In this document: positions 26,006 through 34,943 of the stretch, in pieces | How positions within the stretch are numbered: the stretch's first letter is position 1 | How the letters are laid out: each line of letters opens with the position of its first letter | Source of the DNA: Deltaproteobacteria bacterium | GTDB taxonomy: Bacteria; Desulfobacterota; GWC2-55-46 | Reading direction: 5' to 3' | Length of the DNA: 42,809 nucleotides | NCBI GenBank assembly: GCA_016219115.1 | Contig: JACRCH010000045.1 | Span: forward strand, 1 to 42,809 | The notes under the pieces: generated by a model | What the model saw: only the letters and a program-made list of their open reading frames with translations | What the model was told of the DNA's origin: nothing | The model's database searches: none | Made by a program: the position numbers and the translations under genes

Positions 26006-28734
26006 ATTATTTCGTTTTCCCGGTTTTTGCTCTCGGCGAGCCATGAGCGGAAGTGGTACTTGACGAGATATTTGAAAAAGTCGCCCTCGGGGTTGATGAT
26101 CTCGTAGACCTCTATGGGCGTGGTCGTCTCGAAGCCCTTGAATATGATCTCTCCGCTTTTGCAGAACACCTCGATCATGTCGCGTCCTTTGACCGTCTCC
26201 ACGCCGAACCAGAAAACGATCTCCGGGGTCGGGAACAAGAACGCGTCCCGGATGGATTGGTCGAGCTCGGAGACCTCGACGGTCTTCCGGAAAAAGGTCT
26301 TTGTGCCCTTGGTATCCATCATGTAGGCGTCAAGGGCCGCCGAGCTTATCGCCTCGCCCCTGTTGTAGATGTCGGTGGTGGCGGTTATGAGCCTCAGGGA
26401 CGAGAACGGCTCCCCTGAGATCATCATCCTGAGGTCGCTTAAGAACTCGTTGGACATGATCTTGGCCATCGCCTGGGCGCTTGACGGCTTTCTGCTGGAA
26501 ATGAGCTTCTCGAAGGTGCTCTCAAGCTCGGGGGGCATCTTTATGGAATATATCCTGTCGATATAGATGTCGAACGGGTACCTGAGGCCCTTATGTTTTC
26601 TCTTCTGTTTCTCGCTCTCCAGGAGGACCTCGAACTTGGCCCTGACCATCGAGTGCCTGAATGTGCCGCGCGCGGCCTCGTTTATCTTTTCTCCTATGGC
26701 TACCTTGACCGGCTCCGAGAACTCTCCCCTGGGCTCTATCAGCATCGTCTCGGCCTTTGAGCCGTAGGAGATGTAGAGGCCTGCCTCAAGCTCGCCCTTT
26801 ATCGCGTTCTGGAGCTCCTCCCGGTAGGTGTTCTCAAGCCGGTGTTCCTCCTCGCCCAGGGCCACAAGCCTGGTCTCCACGCCGGGCGCGTTCCTGTCGA
26901 GCGCGAGGTGCAGCTCCGCTCTCTTTCTCTTGAGGTCGTCCTTCCTCGCCTCGAACCTTTTGTGGACCTCTTCGAGTATCTCCGAGTCCTGCGCGGGCGG
27001 CAGTCTTTTTAAAAGCTGTTCACGGTACCGTCTGATGATCAACTGTATGTCCTTGGCGAGGGCCACAAGGTGCGCCACACCTCCGGAGAATATCGCGGCG
27101 TCCCCCGGCAGGTTCGTCAACCGTATGCCCTTCTCGTCCTCCACCACGCCGGTGCCGACCCCGTAACGGCTCGCCGCCAGAAGGATCGGCTTGTAGAAGT
27201 GCTCCTTCATGAACTCGGCCATGGCGATCTCTTTGACCTTGAGGGTCTTTCTCGTAAAGTCCTTCATGTCTATGAAGAGCTGGCCTTCCGCCTCCAGGAA
27301 CAGGGTCTTTATAAGCGGCCTGTCGTCGGTCGAGAAACGGTAGAGCCTGCCCCTGTTATACTCCTCGACGAGCGTGCTCTGTTTGAATTCCCCGCGCCTG
27401 TCGATGAGAGCGCCCCTCATGGCGGCTTCGAACTTTTCTATATGGTCGTCAAGGACCGCGGCATAGTAGCCTTCTATCATTGGCAGCAGCGTCTCAACCT
27501 CTTTCTTCGAGCTTTTAAGGAAGCCCCCGAGCATCGATTTCTTAAAGGAGCCGAGGAACTTGATGAATGACGTGAGGGCATCGGCACGCTGGATGTCCCT
27601 GGGGAACCGCGTTTTTACGTCCTCAAGCGCCTCAACGAGGTTTGACGATGTCTTTGAGTCGGACAGGAGGTTCCTTATGAGCCTCTCCTCGTTATAAAGC
27701 TCGTATAGCATCTCATGCGCTTCGACCCCGGGCAGGTCGAACTCGGCGAGGTACTTGAGCGTTTCTTCCCTGAACCTTACGATGTCATACTGCTGCTTTA
27801 GAGCCTCCAGTACCGCCGGTTCGCCCTTGACCTTTTTCGCTGTGTTTTTTACAAGATCGTCGGCCTCGGAGGTGTTTTCATCCGGCTCATCCGCGACGGG
27901 GGCCAAAAGCTCAAACGATTCACTGTTTATCCCGTAGGGATTCATGGCTACGGACAGTATGCTCGAAGGTATCGAGATAAATGACTTGGGGACTATCGAG
28001 GCGAGGATAAGGAGTTCCGTTGAGCGGTTGTAGTAAGAGGCGTTTGCGGCCTGGAGCCTTTCGAACAGGTCCTTGACGGCCCCCCGGAAAGCGATAAATA
28101 GCGTCATCCCCACCAGAAGGTCGACCTTCTCGTAAGAGAGGCCCCTTATCCTGAAGGTCTTTATCTCTTCCTTCTTCTTCCTTATCGTGTTGACAGCCGA
28201 CAGAAGCGCGAGGTACGATGTCTTCTCCTCGCTCCCGAACCTGGCCTCGTCCTTGAGGGTTTTCTCAAAGATATCCCCGACCCACTTGATGAACTTTCTG
28301 CCGTATCCGTCCGAGACAAGCCATGCGCAGAGCATGGCGCTGTCCATGTGTACGGTCGTGGCGAGTATCTCCGTGGCGATCTTTTTCTCCAGGGAGTCCG
28401 AGATGAATATGTCCGTCCTGTAAGTCTTCTCCTTCAGGGGAGGGACGTTCAGAAGAAGCGGCTGGAGTCCAGAGGCGTCCTTTATGCCTTCCGGGCTTAC
28501 GGGCTCGAAGCGCCTTATAAGAAGCGTCATGAGCGCGAGTATGGCGTTCTGTACGCAGGCCTCGTCATCGGCGCCCATATGGTACGGGACCTTGAGCTCC
28601 GCTATCGACTCGCCGTGTTTGAACCTCAAGGACTTCGGCTCAAGCGTCCAGGGCTTCCCGTTTATTACGTCGAGGCGTCTTTTGATGAGAGCGTCAAACA
28701 GCTCGAGCCGCTCCCTGTTGTAACAGCCGTTCAT
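26002..28734 (-). CDS. Large uncharacterised protein with embedded class III cyclase-like domain
   Basis: A 910-residue protein, mostly helical, without signal peptide or clear membrane segments. I do not recognise it as a whole. Around residues 480-590 the sequence LFIDMKDFTRKT, then LPGDAAIFSGG, follows the class III adenylate/guanylate cyclase pattern (FxDxxGFT ... GDxxxxxF). Both metal-binding aspartates are present, D489 and D545. Base-specifying residues are not obvious, so it may be catalytically altered or a pseudo-cyclase. A charged coiled coil follows at about 600-670 (RRYREQLLKRLPP, KDDLKRKRAELHLAL). The N-terminal 100 residues and the last 250 are of unknown fold. It is monocistronic, bounded by repeats on both sides, with only a weak ribosome binding site. 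Confidence 0.7.
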   Translation of the reverse strand: MNGCYNRERLELFDALIKRRLDVINGKPWTLEPKSLRFKHGESIAELKVPYHMGADDEACVQNAILALMTLLIRRFEPVSPEGIKDASGLQPLLLNVPPLKEKTYRTDIFISDSLEKKIATEILATTVHMDSAMLCAWLVSDGYGRKFIKWVGDIFEKTLKDEARFGSEEKTSYLALLSAVNTIRKKKEEIKTFRIRGLSYEKVDLLVGMTLFIAFRGAVKDLFERLQAANASYYNRSTELLILASIVPKSFISIPSSILSVAMNPYGINSESFELLAPVADEPDENTSEADDLVKNTAKKVKGEPAVLEALKQQYDIVRFREETLKYLAEFDLPGVEAHEMLYELYNEERLIRNLLSDSKTSSNLVEALEDVKTRFPRDIQRADALTSFIKFLGSFKKSMLGGFLKSSKKEVETLLPMIEGYYAAVLDDHIEKFEAAMRGALIDRRGEFKQSTLVEEYNRGRLYRFSTDDRPLIKTLFLEAEGQLFIDMKDFTRKTLKVKEIAMAEFMKEHFYKPILLAASRYGVGTGVVEDEKGIRLTNLPGDAAIFSGGVAHLVALAKDIQLIIRRYREQLLKRLPPAQDSEILEEVHKRFEARKDDLKRKRAELHLALDRNAPGVETRLVALGEEEHRLENTYREELQNAIKGELEAGLYISYGSKAETMLIEPRGEFSEPVKVAIGEKINEAARGTFRHSMVRAKFEVLLESEKQKRKHKGLRYPFDIYIDRIYSIKMPPELESTFEKLISSRKPSSAQAMAKIMSNEFLSDLRMMISGEPFSSLRLITATTDIYNRGEAISSAALDAYMMDTKGTKTFFRKTVEVSELDQSIRDAFLFPTPEIVFWFGVETVKGRDMIEVFCKSGEIIFKGFETTTPIEVYEIINPEGDFFKYLVKYHFRSWLAESKNRENEII

Positions 28735-28743
28735 ATCAGAACC

Positions 28744-28953
28744 CGTTTAATCACAAAATTCCATGTAGCTTGCTACATGGTTTCCTTATAAAATCCTCCC
28801 CCTCGATGGGGGAGGGTAGGGTGGGGGTGAAAAAATGTTTCCACCCTCCCCGCTTCCCGTTGCATCGGAAGAGCGCAACGGGAGCCCAGCCCTCCCATCA
28901 AGGGAGGGCTGGGCTTAAGGAGATACCCCGGAGCTTGCTCCGGGGTGGTTCAT
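28744..28953 (+). repeat. Composite palindromic repeat, longest copy
   Basis: Ordered parts: TTTAATCACAAAATTCC; CCATGTAG-CTTG-CTACATGG (28761-28780); GGTTTCCTTATAAAA; a CCTCCCCC/GGGGGAGG hairpin; an inserted pair of hairpins (CCCGTTGC/GCAACGGG and CCAGCCCTCCC/GGGAGGGCTGG); CTTAAGGAGATACC; CCCCGGAG-CTTG-CTCCGGGG (28926-28945); GGTTCAT. The same order occurs inverted at 15851-15966 without the insert, and partly at 42308-42372. No gene is seen in 28735-29177. Confidence 0.65.
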
Positions 28954-29047
28954 TGAGTATTGAGGTCAGCAGCAGGCGGTCTATGGTTTCCAACAGATTA
29001 TATCTGAACGCGCGGACAAATCAAGAGGCGTAACCCCCCGATAATCC

Positions 29048-29076
29048 TTGTATGTTATTGCCGGATAAAGTAAAAT
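29048..29076 (+). promoter_or_regulatory. Predicted promoter of the glycan-type cluster
   Basis: TTGTAT (29048-29053), a 17-nt spacer, and TAAAAT (29071-29076). The start would be near 29083, about 95 nt before the first ATG. It could drive the three genes 29178-33286. Confidence 0.5.
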
Positions 29077-29177
29077 ATTCAATCGTTTACAGAACGATGA
29101 CGGTATCTGTTTTTATATCTCAGACGATGAAATTTAAAAGTAACCTTAGTCACAAAACGGCTCCGCAAGCGGCATAG

Positions 29178-30737
29178 ATGAAAGAGACCGGCAGAATATA
29201 CACCGTTTTCGCGGTCATGACCCTGTTTGCCGTCTCGCTGGGCGTATACTCCGTGACGCTTAAATACGGTTTCGTCTACGACGACCATTCGCAGGTGCTG
29301 GAAAATCCCTGGATAAGGGAGTTAAGCCGCGTACCTGATATCCTCTTCTCCTCAGGCACGGCATTTCAGAACAAGGCCGCCAACACCTTCAGACCGGTTC
29401 TGCACCTCGTCTTCATGGCCGAGTACCACGCGTTCGGATTGAAGGCATGGGGCTGGCATCTCGTGAACGTCCTGCTGCACTCATTGAACGCCATCATGGT
29501 CTTTTTAGTCGCTTCAACCATCTTTTCGGATGAAACGGCTGAAACTTTAAGGGAACCAACGGTGAGCCTTTCGTCCCATCCTTCGGTCCGTACATTCGTC
29601 CCGCCGTTCTTCGCGGGGCTTCTTTTCGCGCTCCATCCGGTCAACTCCGAAGTCGTATCCTGGGTCTCAGCCGTCCCGGAGCTTACATTTACGCTCTTTC
29701 TGCTCCTTTCCTTCTACATCTACGCCAGGGGCGGACAAGGCGCTCCGGTCCAAATGTTGTCCCTCGTCTTTTTCTTCCTCGCCCTCCTCGGAAAGGAGAC
29801 GGCGCTGAGTCTTGTCTTCATCATCTTCGCGTACGAGTACTCCGGAGGCGAGGGGGGTCTCAAGAGGGGCATAAAGCGCTGTGTGCCGTACCTTCTTGCG
29901 GCAGTGCCGTACATGGCCTTGAGGACTTACGCCGTCGGCGGCGTGCTGCACCATAAGCAGGCGGCCCTCTCCGCATACGGCGCTCTCTTGAACGCTTTCC
30001 CCCTGGTACAGAAGTACTTCTGGAAACTTTTATGGCCGTCCGGCTTGAACGCGCTCTACGAGTTTTATCCGGTCAGCTCCGTCTTGGACCCCGGCGTTAC
30101 AGGCGGTGCGGCAGCGGCTCTTATGATGGCCGCGGCGCTTTTTCTGGCACGCAGATCAAAGGCTACGCTTGTCGGGCTTACGATGGTAACCGTGCCGCTG
30201 CTGCCGGTACTCTACATACCGGCCCTTTCGTCGGCGCCTTTTGCCGACAGGTACATGTACCTGCCCACCGCGGGGCTTGCGATCCTTTTCTCATGCGCCA
30301 TGAAAAAGGCCTTCTCGACAAGACGCTCCGGACCGGGGCCGGCCGGAGTTATCCTTTTGATCTTCGCCCTGGCCGTCTCTTTTACCTACGCCGCGGCCTC
30401 CGTGAAAAGAAGCCTTGTCTGGAAGGACGATTATTCGCTCTGGGCCGATACGGTAAAAAAATCCCCGAACAACGCCAATGCGCATTATAATCTCGCCTGG
30501 GCGAGTCAGGAGAGGGGCTATATCCCCGGAGCCATAGAGCACTACAGGGAGGCGGCGCGTCTGGACCCGGCCCGCTCCGCGGACGCGCACTACAACCTCG
30601 GGGTCATCTACAACAGAGAGCGCGTCTTCGACATGGCCGCCGTGGAGTTCCGGGAAGCCCTCAGGGCGGACCCGGGTTATGCCGAAGCACAGGAGAAGCT
30701 CAGGGTCCTTGAAAGACGCCTGAGCGCGCCGCAGTGA
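29178..30737 (+). CDS. Multi-TM protein with C-terminal TPRs (TMTC/GT-C-like), second copy
   Basis: A 519-residue membrane protein related to 1775-3370. The first external loop has the acidic pair in KYGFVYDDHSQVLENPWIR, and the next block is FRPVLHLVFMAEYHAFGLKAW followed by GWHLVNVLLHSLNAIMVF. About ten more helices and a PFADRYMYLP loop follow. The last 110 residues hold two to three TPRs (NAHYNLAWASQERGYIPGAI, DAHYNLGVIYNRERVFDMAA). It is expected to use lipid-linked sugar on the periplasmic side. The neighbouring GT2 enzyme could make that donor. No clear Shine-Dalgarno precedes the ATG. Confidence 0.75.
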   Translation: MKETGRIYTVFAVMTLFAVSLGVYSVTLKYGFVYDDHSQVLENPWIRELSRVPDILFSSGTAFQNKAANTFRPVLHLVFMAEYHAFGLKAWGWHLVNVLLHSLNAIMVFLVASTIFSDETAETLREPTVSLSSHPSVRTFVPPFFAGLLFALHPVNSEVVSWVSAVPELTFTLFLLLSFYIYARGGQGAPVQMLSLVFFFLALLGKETALSLVFIIFAYEYSGGEGGLKRGIKRCVPYLLAAVPYMALRTYAVGGVLHHKQAALSAYGALLNAFPLVQKYFWKLLWPSGLNALYEFYPVSSVLDPGVTGGAAAALMMAAALFLARRSKATLVGLTMVTVPLLPVLYIPALSSAPFADRYMYLPTAGLAILFSCAMKKAFSTRRSGPGPAGVILLIFALAVSFTYAAASVKRSLVWKDDYSLWADTVKKSPNNANAHYNLAWASQERGYIPGAIEHYREAARLDPARSADAHYNLGVIYNRERVFDMAAVEFREALRADPGYAEAQEKLRVLERRLSAPQ

Positions 30738-30767
30738 AAGGAGAGGTCTTGGCGACCCGCGATATCA

Positions 30768-31487
30768 ATGGCTGATTTTACGCTCATAATACCCATACAT
30801 AACGAAGAGGCGATACTCAAGAAGAACGCCGTGGCGCTCCACGATTACATGAAGACCGTTCCCCTTGCAGGCTCCTTCGAGATAATCCTCTCCCTGAACG
30901 GCTGCACCGACGGTTCCGAACGGATAAGTAAAGAGCTCGCGGCGGAATATCCGGGGATACGGTACATCACCATAGCGGGCAGGGGTCTCGGGGCGGCGAT
31001 AAAGGCGGCGGCTTTGGCCGCCTCCTACGACATGATGATGTTTTACGCGATAGATCTGCCGTTCGGCCTCCCGGTGATAGGCGCCTCGATCGAGGCCGCC
31101 TTGAAAAACAACGGGGCCGTCGTCATCGGCTCCAAAGGGCACCCGGACTCCGATGTGGAGAGGAGCCTTGCCAGGGCGTTATTCTCCTTCACCATCTCGA
31201 CCCTCAATAACCTCCTCTTCGGCCTCGGCGTGAAAGACACCCAGGGGTCGATACTCTTTTATAAAGAGCCTTTTAAAAGGTTCGGCGACCTCATGGACAG
31301 CCCTGGGGCGTTCTTCCAGACGCAGCTCCTCATATACGGCAGGATATCAGGCTTTAAGCTCATAGAGATACCCGTAGTCCTCAAAGAGGTGAGAAAGACC
31401 CGCTTCAAGCTCGTCGGGGACGGACTCAAGTACCTCTCGTCGATATTAAAGGAAAAAAGGAAGCTTATCGCTCACGGGATAAAATGA
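30768..31487 (+). CDS. Glycosyltransferase family 2 (dolichol/polyprenyl-phosphate sugar synthase-like)
   Basis: A 239-residue GT-A fold protein without membrane helices. It starts FTLIIPIHNEEAIL and has LSLNGCTDGS and GLGAAIKAAALAASYD, the layout of polyprenyl-phosphate mannose/glucose synthases. At the place of the usual DAD/DxD motif stands YAIDLPFG with a single Asp (D96), so metal binding may be atypical. GVKDTQGSILFY and the C-terminal basic helix fit the family. It overlaps the next gene by 4 bp. Flanked by two GT-C-like proteins, it plausibly makes their lipid-linked donor, but this is inference. Confidence 0.82.
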   Translation: MADFTLIIPIHNEEAILKKNAVALHDYMKTVPLAGSFEIILSLNGCTDGSERISKELAAEYPGIRYITIAGRGLGAAIKAAALAASYDMMMFYAIDLPFGLPVIGASIEAALKNNGAVVIGSKGHPDSDVERSLARALFSFTISTLNNLLFGLGVKDTQGSILFYKEPFKRFGDLMDSPGAFFQTQLLIYGRISGFKLIEIPVVLKEVRKTRFKLVGDGLKYLSSILKEKRKLIAHGIK

Positions 31488-33286
31488 GTACCGGTAACGC
31501 AAGGACATACAGGCTCTTTTTCGCCGCGCTCCTTGTAGGCGTCTCGTTTGCCGTCTACTGGAACACCCTTTCCAACGGCTTCGTCTACGACGACAACTTC
31601 CAGGTACTCAAGAACCCGTGGATCAGGGGTTTTAATCACCTCCCGGAGATATTCACCACGGACTCGTACGGGTTTATGGAGGAAGGCTTCAGGACGAACA
31701 CCTACAGGCCGATGCTCTTCACCGTATACGGTGTCGAGTACGCGCTGTTCGGGTTGAAGCCCTGGGGCTGGCATCTCTTCAACGTCATCTTCCACGCCGC
31801 CAACTCCGTTATGGTATTTTTCACCCTCTCTCTCTTGCTCAAGGGCGAGGGAGGGGAGGCGGCGTCAAGACCGTACTCTCTGGACCTGCACGCTTTCGCC
31901 GGAGCGCTGATATTTACCGTCCACCCGGCAAACAGCGAGGCGGTGGCGTGGGTCGGCTGCGTGCCGGAACTCATGTACACGCTATTATGCCTCGCGTCGT
32001 TCTATCTGTATGTCGTGACGGCGCGCGATGAGAAAGGCGGCGGCCGGGTATTCGCCGGAAGGTCGCTTTCAGTATTCTTCTTCTTTGCCGCGGCGTTTTT
32101 CAAGGAGACGGCGGCGGCGTTGCCTCTTTTTATCTTCGTCTATGATTGTCTTGTGAGAAAGGATGAGAGCGTCATCTCCCCGGGAAAGGTCAAAAGGTAT
32201 CTGCCGTACTTCCTGGCCGGGGTGGCGTACCTCGTCATAAGGTACCACGCCATAGGCGGGATGGCTCCCGGATACAAGATGCACGCCTATTTAAGCGGCT
32301 TTCAGAAGCTGCTGAACATCTTCCCGCTCTTTGTAAAGTACCTTTGGACGCTTATTCTGCCTTTGAGCTATCACCCGATACAGCCGCTGGACCCGGTCTT
32401 TTCCCTGTTTGAGACAAGGGCGGTCCTGTCGGTGCTGATAACGCTTGGTTTGTCCGCTGCCGTCTTCATATTCAGGAAGAAGTTGCACCCGCTCTTCCTC
32501 CTCTCGTTCTCTATTATCGTAATACCGCTTCTTCCCGGGCTTTACGCCTACAGCGTGAGCATCACCCCGTTTTCCGACAGGTATCTGTACTTCCCTACCA
32601 TCGGGTTCGCCCTCGCCGTCTCCCTTGCGTCGAGGGAACTGTCGCTCAAGGGCGGCTCTACCGGATTCCGGGGCGCGCCGCCCTTTTTTATAGCGGCTGC
32701 GGTCTTTTACTCTTTTATTTCCGCCGGGCGCAACGCCGTCTGGAGAGACGACCTATCCCTATGGAACGCTTCTTACGGAGGCTCCAAAGACAACTACATA
32801 GCCGTATACTCCCTGGGGGACATCGCTCTCAAAAAGGGGATGACCGATGAGGCGATAGTGAGGCTCGATGAGGCGCTGAGGCTCAACAAGGGGAGGAAAT
32901 ACCCTGACTCAAGCACAATGTACCTGACGCACAAAGCCCTTGCCGAGGCCTACGACAGAAAGGGGCACGCCAATGAGCTCATGAACGAGTATACGGAGAT
33001 ACTGCGCATAAAGCCTGACGACGCCTTCGCCAGCTACAACCTCGCGGTCATGTATCAGGCCCGCGGTTTTCTGAAAGAGTCGATTGAGCTCTATAAGAAC
33101 GCCCTGGCTTCTGCCGCAAAGCCGCGCCACAGAAGGGACATCCTCAACAATATCGGGGTCTGCTACGCCGGCATGGGCATGCCGGAAGAGGCCGTGGCGA
33201 ACTACCGCGAGGCCCTTAAGTACTCACCCGGCGACCCTGTCGTGCTCAATAACATCAAGGCCGCAACGGATAAGGGCGGGAGATGA
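31484..33286 (+). CDS. Multi-TM protein with C-terminal TPRs (TMTC/GT-C-like), third copy
   Basis: At 600 residues this is the longest of the family here. It begins with a helix, then SNGFVYDDNFQVLKNPWIRG with the acidic pair, NTYRPMLFTVYGVEYALFGL, and GWHLFNVIFHAANSVMVF. About eleven helices follow, with TPFSDRYLYFPTIGFALAVS before the last. From about residue 440 there are four TPRs, including ASYNLAVMYQARGFLKESIE and NIGVCYAGMGMPEEAVANYR. Translation is coupled to the GT2 gene by ATGA. The close similarity to 29178-30737 suggests a tandem duplication around the GT2 gene. Confidence 0.77.
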   Translation: MSTGNARTYRLFFAALLVGVSFAVYWNTLSNGFVYDDNFQVLKNPWIRGFNHLPEIFTTDSYGFMEEGFRTNTYRPMLFTVYGVEYALFGLKPWGWHLFNVIFHAANSVMVFFTLSLLLKGEGGEAASRPYSLDLHAFAGALIFTVHPANSEAVAWVGCVPELMYTLLCLASFYLYVVTARDEKGGGRVFAGRSLSVFFFFAAAFFKETAAALPLFIFVYDCLVRKDESVISPGKVKRYLPYFLAGVAYLVIRYHAIGGMAPGYKMHAYLSGFQKLLNIFPLFVKYLWTLILPLSYHPIQPLDPVFSLFETRAVLSVLITLGLSAAVFIFRKKLHPLFLLSFSIIVIPLLPGLYAYSVSITPFSDRYLYFPTIGFALAVSLASRELSLKGGSTGFRGAPPFFIAAAVFYSFISAGRNAVWRDDLSLWNASYGGSKDNYIAVYSLGDIALKKGMTDEAIVRLDEALRLNKGRKYPDSSTMYLTHKALAEAYDRKGHANELMNEYTEILRIKPDDAFASYNLAVMYQARGFLKESIELYKNALASAAKPRHRRDILNNIGVCYAGMGMPEEAVANYREALKYSPGDPVVLNNIKAATDKGGR

Positions 33287-33295
33287 CCGTCATTT

Positions 33296-33320
33296 TTCCG
33301 GCAGAGGGGCCTTGCCGGAA
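33296..33320 (+). other. Hairpin after the third TPR protein
   Basis: TTCCGGCA/TGCCGGAA, an 8-bp stem with a 9-nt loop, 10 nt past the stop. It has no T-run, so terminator function is doubtful. Confidence 0.35.
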
Positions 33321-33403
33321 AGAGGCTTAAAAATTCGAGTTTTTTGTGGATTTCAGGGCCGCGAAATGTTTTATTAAAACGGAAGAAAAAAGTCCTGCCG
33401 GTG

Positions 33404-33432
33404 TTGCTGACACAGGCCCGGTATGTTATAAT
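33404..33432 (+). promoter_or_regulatory. Predicted promoter of the acetyltransferase gene
   Basis: TTGCTG (33404-33409), 17 nt, then TATAAT (33427-33432) with an extended -10 TG at 33424-33425. The start near 33440 gives a leader of about 35 nt to the ATG at 33475. Confidence 0.6.
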
Positions 33433-33474
33433 CTACGCGGTCTGCAGGATCTGTCAGGAGTAAAGGAACAGGGG

Positions 33475-34074
33475 ATGAGCGCAAGAGAAGACGTCTTTAT
33501 CCATGAGACGGCCGATGTCTCAAAGGAAGCGAAGATAGGCAGGGGGACCAGGATCTGGCACCAGGCCCAGATAATGCCCGGCGCGACGATCGGGGAGAAC
33601 TGCAAGATCGGCAAGGGTGTCTATGTCGACGGCGGGGTCTGCATAGGCAATAGCGTCAAGATACAGAACTACGTCTCCGTCTACAAGGGTGTCACGGTCG
33701 AAGACGATGTCCTTCTTGGCCCCCACATGACGTTCACCAACGACCTGTACCCCAGGGCCTTCGTGAACAACTATACGGTATATGAGACGCTTATAAAAAA
33801 GGGGAGCGCCATCGGCGCAAACGCGACGATAGTTTGCGGGGTGACCCTCAACGAATACAGCATGATAGCCGCCGGCGCGGTCGTGATAAACGACGTCCCG
33901 CCTTTCGCCCTGGTCCTGGGAAACCCCGGGAGGATCACCGGATACGTCTGCAAATGCGGCAAAAGGCTCGATGTGGAAAAGACCCCGAAGCAGGGCGTTA
34001 AGTCAAAGACAGTCAGGTGCTCAGGCTGCGACATGACCTATGAATTCCAGCTTGGATTGATACCGATATTGTAG
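33475..34074 (+). CDS. Left-handed beta-helix acetyltransferase (WbpD/WlbB-like) with zinc ribbon
   Basis: A 199-residue hexapeptide-repeat acyltransferase. The repeats begin at IHETADVSKEAKIGRGTRIW and continue through IGENCKIGKGVYVDGGVCIG. GPHMTFTNDLYPRAF is characteristic of N-acetyltransferases acting on UDP-3-amino-glucuronate-type sugars in O-antigen synthesis. The C-terminus has a CKCG...CSGC zinc ribbon, an accessory seen in some homologues. The frame is open further upstream to 33346, but the ATG at 33475 has AAGGA 7 nt before it and matches the family start. Context with glycosyltransferase-like genes supports surface glycan synthesis. Confidence 0.85.
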   Translation: MSAREDVFIHETADVSKEAKIGRGTRIWHQAQIMPGATIGENCKIGKGVYVDGGVCIGNSVKIQNYVSVYKGVTVEDDVLLGPHMTFTNDLYPRAFVNNYTVYETLIKKGSAIGANATIVCGVTLNEYSMIAAGAVVINDVPPFALVLGNPGRITGYVCKCGKRLDVEKTPKQGVKSKTVRCSGCDMTYEFQLGLIPIL

Positions 34075-34123
34075 TATATATATTTGGTCTGAGGTCTCTA
34101 TCAAGAAGGGGAAGAAGGGACTT

Positions 34124-34927
34124 ATGAGTTCTATAAGGGAAAAGCTTACCAATATGTTCTCCAAGGTCATGGCCGGGACGGTGACCAGGGAAGAGGGCAC
34201 TATGCTCATAAACCACCTCGCCAAGGAAGACCTCGCTGAGACCGTAAGCGAGCTTTCGTACCTGATAGAGACCCCGCCGCCGGGGGTTTTCTCCAAGACG
34301 ATCCTCCATACGATAGCGTTATCAAGGAACAAGGCCTTCCACAACATCATTGTGGCGAGCCTGGACCATAAAAGCGAGGACGTATCCATACTCGCGGCCC
34401 AGGAGCTTGCGCGTCTTAAGACCTCGGAGGCCAGGGAGGTGCTGGTCGAGCATCTTATGAGCGAAGCGTACCATGTAAGAAAGGCCTCGGCTACAGCGCT
34501 TGTGCAGGGCTTCCCCGAAGGCGCGGAGATGCTTAAAAAGCACATCCTCACGCACAGTGAGCCGTTTTTCAGGCTTACCTCAGCCCAGGCCCTTATCAAG
34601 GCCGGCAAGAAGGGCATGGAGACGCTGCTCTCTATCCTGGGCTCCGGTAACGATGGAGCCATAGTGTCCATAGCCGAAGCGCTTGTCGCCTCCTGCAATG
34701 AGCTCGGCAGCGAGGACATTCCAAAGATATTCGATGCCCTTATGACGGCCGGTGACAGGAAGGACACACAGGCGATCCTCGAGCTTTTAAAGGTGGCAGG
34801 GGCGCTTAAGGGCAAGGCCAGGGGTTTCGAAGGGTATGTGATGGCGTTCGAGGATTATCCTGCGGCGCCCGTCAGGACAGAGGCGCAGAACGCTCTTAAG
34901 CAGATAAGGGCGGGCTGGTCTTTATAG
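34124..34927 (+). CDS. HEAT-repeat protein
   Basis: A 267-residue cytosolic, fully helical protein. Repeating units such as SVSILAAQELARLKTSEAR (approximate), HVRKASATALVQGFPEGAEM and FFRLTSAQALIKAGKKGMETL are HEAT/PBS-lyase-like repeats, about five or six in all. These are protein-binding scaffolds. No catalytic motif is visible. The ATG has a GAAGGGA element upstream. It converges on the TPR gene with a 16-bp gap and no visible terminator. Confidence 0.75.
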   Translation: MSSIREKLTNMFSKVMAGTVTREEGTMLINHLAKEDLAETVSELSYLIETPPPGVFSKTILHTIALSRNKAFHNIIVASLDHKSEDVSILAAQELARLKTSEAREVLVEHLMSEAYHVRKASATALVQGFPEGAEMLKKHILTHSEPFFRLTSAQALIKAGKKGMETLLSILGSGNDGAIVSIAEALVASCNELGSEDIPKIFDALMTAGDRKDTQAILELLKVAGALKGKARGFEGYVMAFEDYPAAPVRTEAQNALKQIRAGWSL

Positions 34928-34943
34928 CCATAGCCGTAAAGGG

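Noticed and set aside
28761-28946. Possible CRISPR array, because of several palindromes in a row
   Set aside because: The palindromes differ in sequence, and there is no constant repeat with regular spacers.
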